DNA of 61,009 nucleotides, taken from the NCBI RefSeq assembly GCF_030065675.1, contig NZ_JASJDK010000045.1:1-61009 (forward strand). Direction: 5' to 3'. Below the pieces are notes generated by a model. That model searched no databases. It was not told the origin of the DNA and was given only the letters and a program-made list of their open reading frames with translations. Every line of letters begins with the position of its first letter. The first letter of the stretch is position 1. Position numbers and translations under genes: made by a program. Below, piece after piece: positions 58,935 to 61,009 of the stretch. This DNA comes from Mastigocoleus sp. MO_188.B34. GTDB taxonomy: Bacteria; Cyanobacteriota; Cyanobacteriia; Cyanobacteriales; Nostocaceae.

Positions 58935-59801
58935 ATGAAAAACCAAAATAATAAATTCAGCCACCTTACAGCAATAGAAAGGACTAAAATATCATTTCCC
59001 GCTAATTTTTTATCAAAAAAACAACTACTAAAAGGTAGAATTTTAGATTTTGGTTGTGGCTTTGGAAATGACGTCAAGCTATTAAAAGAAAAAGGCTTAG
59101 ATATCTTCGGATACGACCCGTATTATTTTCCTCAGTATCCATATGGTAAATTTGACACAATAATTTGCTCTTATGTTTTAAACGTTTTATTCCCTGAGGA
59201 ACAAGCGAATGTTTTAATGGAAGTATCACATTTATTAAAACCTGGAGGTAAAGCTTACTACGCGGTGAGAAGAGATATTATCAGAGAAGGTTTTCGAGAA
59301 CATTACGTTCATAAAAAACCAACCTACCAATGTATCGTTAAGCTTCCTTTTAAGAGTGTATATTCAAATGATAATTGTGAGTTTTATGAATATACTCACT
59401 ATAATCAACAAATTAATTCACCCGAACGCTGTATATTTTGTAATCCACGTAAAAATCTCAAACTATTGACCGAATCAGCCACAGCTTACGCAATGTATGA
59501 TGGTTACCCTGCAAGTAAAGGTCATGTTTTAGTTATTCCTAAACGGCATGTTAGTAATTATTTTGACTTAGAATTTAAAGAGCAAGCTGCTTGTTGGTTG
59601 ATGGTGAATAAAGTGCAAGAATTAATCGGTAAAGAATTTGCACCTGATGGATTTAATGTAGGAATGAACATCAATCGGGATGCGGGACAAAATGTTATGC
59701 ATGTCGGGATTCATATTATCCCGCGTTACAAGAGTGATGTTATCGGCAGCAAGGGTGGAATTAGAAGTGTGATTCCAAGACGTAGCATGGCATTAAACTA
59801 A
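58935..59801 (+). CDS. Methyltransferase-HIT fusion protein with altered HIT triad
   Basis: A 288-residue bifunctional-type protein. Residues about 30-125 are a class I SAM methyltransferase (motif I ILDFGCGFGNDV, then GYDPYYF and SYVLNVL, and motif IV-like LKPGGKAYY), similar in style to methyltransferases linked to DNA phosphorothioation. Residues about 163-288 are a HIT domain with a zinc-type CIFC, GHVLVIPKRH, and the triad HVGIHII. The canonical triad is H-x-H-x-H; here the middle, catalytic histidine is Gly258. The HIT half may therefore bind a nucleotide without hydrolysing it. The fusion itself is a known architecture; its substrate is unknown. Confidence 0.85.
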   Translation: MKNQNNKFSHLTAIERTKISFPANFLSKKQLLKGRILDFGCGFGNDVKLLKEKGLDIFGYDPYYFPQYPYGKFDTIICSYVLNVLFPEEQANVLMEVSHLLKPGGKAYYAVRRDIIREGFREHYVHKKPTYQCIVKLPFKSVYSNDNCEFYEYTHYNQQINSPERCIFCNPRKNLKLLTESATAYAMYDGYPASKGHVLVIPKRHVSNYFDLEFKEQAACWLMVNKVQELIGKEFAPDGFNVGMNINRDAGQNVMHVGIHIIPRYKSDVIGSKGGIRSVIPRRSMALN

Positions 59802-60025
59802 GCACTAACATACAAGTACTAACATACATGTAGCGATACTTGTATGATGCCGCAATAACTTCTGTTGCCATTTTTCAAATTATTGAAAATTGAAAATAAT
59901 ATTCTCCAATAGAATCAAAAAATTCGAAATTTGCATTTCCCATAGAGTATTTATACATTACAGATTTTCAACTGGTGCATTTTACTCCAGTTTGAATAGT
60001 ATACAAATGTACTTGGAAGTGCCAT

Positions 60026-60703
60026 ATGTTGCTAGTCGCCTTACCACGGTTAAACTTGAGATTTTTGATGGTAATCAGAGGATTTGTTTCTCTTTGGATG
60101 AATCTGAATCAAGTAGAATCTGTATTTGATATTGTTGAGGGAATGCGATATACCAATGCGACTAAATTAGCCGCAAATTACCTTAAATCAAAACCAGAAG
60201 TTGAGGAAATAATCAACGAACGTTATGTAGGAGCAATCCCAAATTTAGATATTTTGCTTGAATATCCGGAAAACTCTTTAGGTTATATATATGCTTCTCA
60301 CATGAAGAAAATGGGTTTTACACCGGGTTCCTACCGTAAAATAAAAATTGAAGATGACATCAGCTATATTCTTTTTCGCATGAGGCAAACTCATGATATA
60401 TGGCATTTAGTAACAGGATTTGATACAAGTCAGATGGGAGAATTAGGAATTCAATCATTTAGTCTTGCTCAAACCCGTTTACCTATGCCAGTAATATTAT
60501 TAGCTGGAGGATTGTTTAGAACTATTTTTCAAAGTCCAGAATTACTGGGAAATTTACTAGAGCAGGTTACCTTTGGATATACAATGGGCTCCAAAGTCAA
60601 ACCACTATTTGCTCAAAAGTGGGAAGAAAATTGGGAGAAGCCTTTGTCTGAGTGGAGAGAGGAACTAGGTATTAATTTAGTAAATACCTGCATTTCTGAA
60701 TAA
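60026..60703 (+). CDS. Coq4 family protein
   Basis: A 225-residue protein homologous to Coq4. The metal-binding motif HDxxH-x11-E is intact: His123, Asp124, His127 and Glu139 in THDIWHLVTGFDTSQMGE. In eukaryotes Coq4 takes part in ubiquinone synthesis, where it acts in C1 decarboxylation and hydroxylation of the ring. Cyanobacteria make plastoquinone and phylloquinone instead, so the native substrate is uncertain. GGAAGTG sits just upstream of the ATG. Directly downstream of the methyltransferase-HIT gene (224-base gap) and upstream of ureC on the same strand. Confidence 0.85.
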   Translation: MLLVALPRLNLRFLMVIRGFVSLWMNLNQVESVFDIVEGMRYTNATKLAANYLKSKPEVEEIINERYVGAIPNLDILLEYPENSLGYIYASHMKKMGFTPGSYRKIKIEDDISYILFRMRQTHDIWHLVTGFDTSQMGELGIQSFSLAQTRLPMPVILLAGGLFRTIFQSPELLGNLLEQVTFGYTMGSKVKPLFAQKWEENWEKPLSEWREELGINLVNTCISE

Positions 60704-60940
60704 ATAATTTGTTAGTGAATAATCCCTATTAGTATTAACTAGACTCGGCTTTTATTGAATTTTGAGAAAGTGTTAAAAATAAATTATATAGTCTAAATAA
60801 CAAAGATTTAAATCTTATAAGATTGAATCTTGTAGTTAGAATATCTATACTATAAAATTATAAATTTATACAAAAAATCTTCACTATATCCTTGAATATG
60901 CTCAAAAATATTCAAAGCGATTTTACTGAGCTTATTTTCT

Positions 60941-61009
60941 ATGCCTTACCGGATGTCCCGTCGTGCTTACGCTGAAACCTATGGTCCCACTGTCGGCGAC
61001 CGCGTCCGA
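60941..61009 (+). CDS. ureC: Urease subunit alpha (partial, 5' end)
   Basis: The first 23 codons only; the window ends inside the gene. They read [20 protein letters not shown], then RVR, which matches the very conserved start of UreC, the nickel-containing catalytic subunit that hydrolyses urea to ammonia and carbamate. The ATG at 60,941 is used; a second at 60,953 is possible. The 237 bases upstream are AT-rich and contain no ureA or ureB sequence, so ureC is not preceded by the usual small subunits here. Confidence 0.9.
   Translation, partial: MPYRMSRRAYAETYGPTVGDRVR

Noticed and set aside
58935-59801. Methyltransferase-HIT gene as part of a phosphorothioation (Dnd) cluster
   Set aside because: The methyltransferase half is similar in style, but no dnd gene is present on either side within the window.
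59890-60129. 79-codon frame overlapping the start of the Coq4 gene
   Set aside because: It overlaps a well-supported gene in another frame and shows no family features.

Overview
The window comes from a cyanobacterium. Photosystem I genes (psaF, psaJ, psaL) sit beside plastid-type genes (ycf46-like, a Tic22 homologue), an iron-type SLH porin, a phytochrome-like GAF protein and about twenty HIP1 octamers (GCGATCGC). The base composition is AT-rich, intergenic regions are long, and heptamer-type short tandem repeats are present. WD40-linked STAND-type ATPases and a vWA-MoxR-associated-type HTH ATPase also occur. Together these point to a filamentous, probably heterocystous (Nostocales-type) lineage, but no nif or het gene is present to prove it.

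Positions 1-14,050 carry core genes: remA-gmk; psaF-psaJ-psaL divergent from tsaD; an alpha/beta hydrolase; an ACT-domain protein; tRNA-Pro; tic22-prmC; a YrdC-type tsaC; a histidine kinase with a decayed ATPase domain; and two related plastid-type GNAT acetyltransferases. Positions 14,500-24,000 carry secF, secD and pdhB in a row, an XRE regulator with an AT-hook, hemB, a DUF4870 protein and prfC. Positions 24,400-33,000 carry a TPR/M48-like membrane protein with a damaged zinc site, an RRM RNA-binding protein, a GT4 glycosyltransferase and an RqcH/NFACT protein.

Positions 33,000-48,000 are mostly envelope and transport: an SLH-OprB porin, tRNA-Phe, ribokinase, two exported proteins of unknown role, a patatin with an inserted module, a four-gene sugar-type ABC importer, an SH3 protein and a protein with five peptidoglycan-binding repeats. 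Positions 48,900-58,450 hold a co-oriented signalling group: Ycf46-like AAA, AAA-TM-WD40 (14 repeats), HTH-AAA, a stand-alone phytochrome-like GAF protein and a small HTH protein. This is the part most likely to contain an uncharacterised system. The window ends with a methyltransferase-HIT fusion, a Coq4 homologue and the first 23 codons of ureC.

The intergenic DNA is rich in structure. There are three copies of a MITE-like element with TATAGCAATC termini, several tandem repeats, clear rho-independent terminators and two candidate small RNAs. I saw no CRISPR array, rRNA, transposase or prophage. All calls come from reading the sequence; no database search was run.
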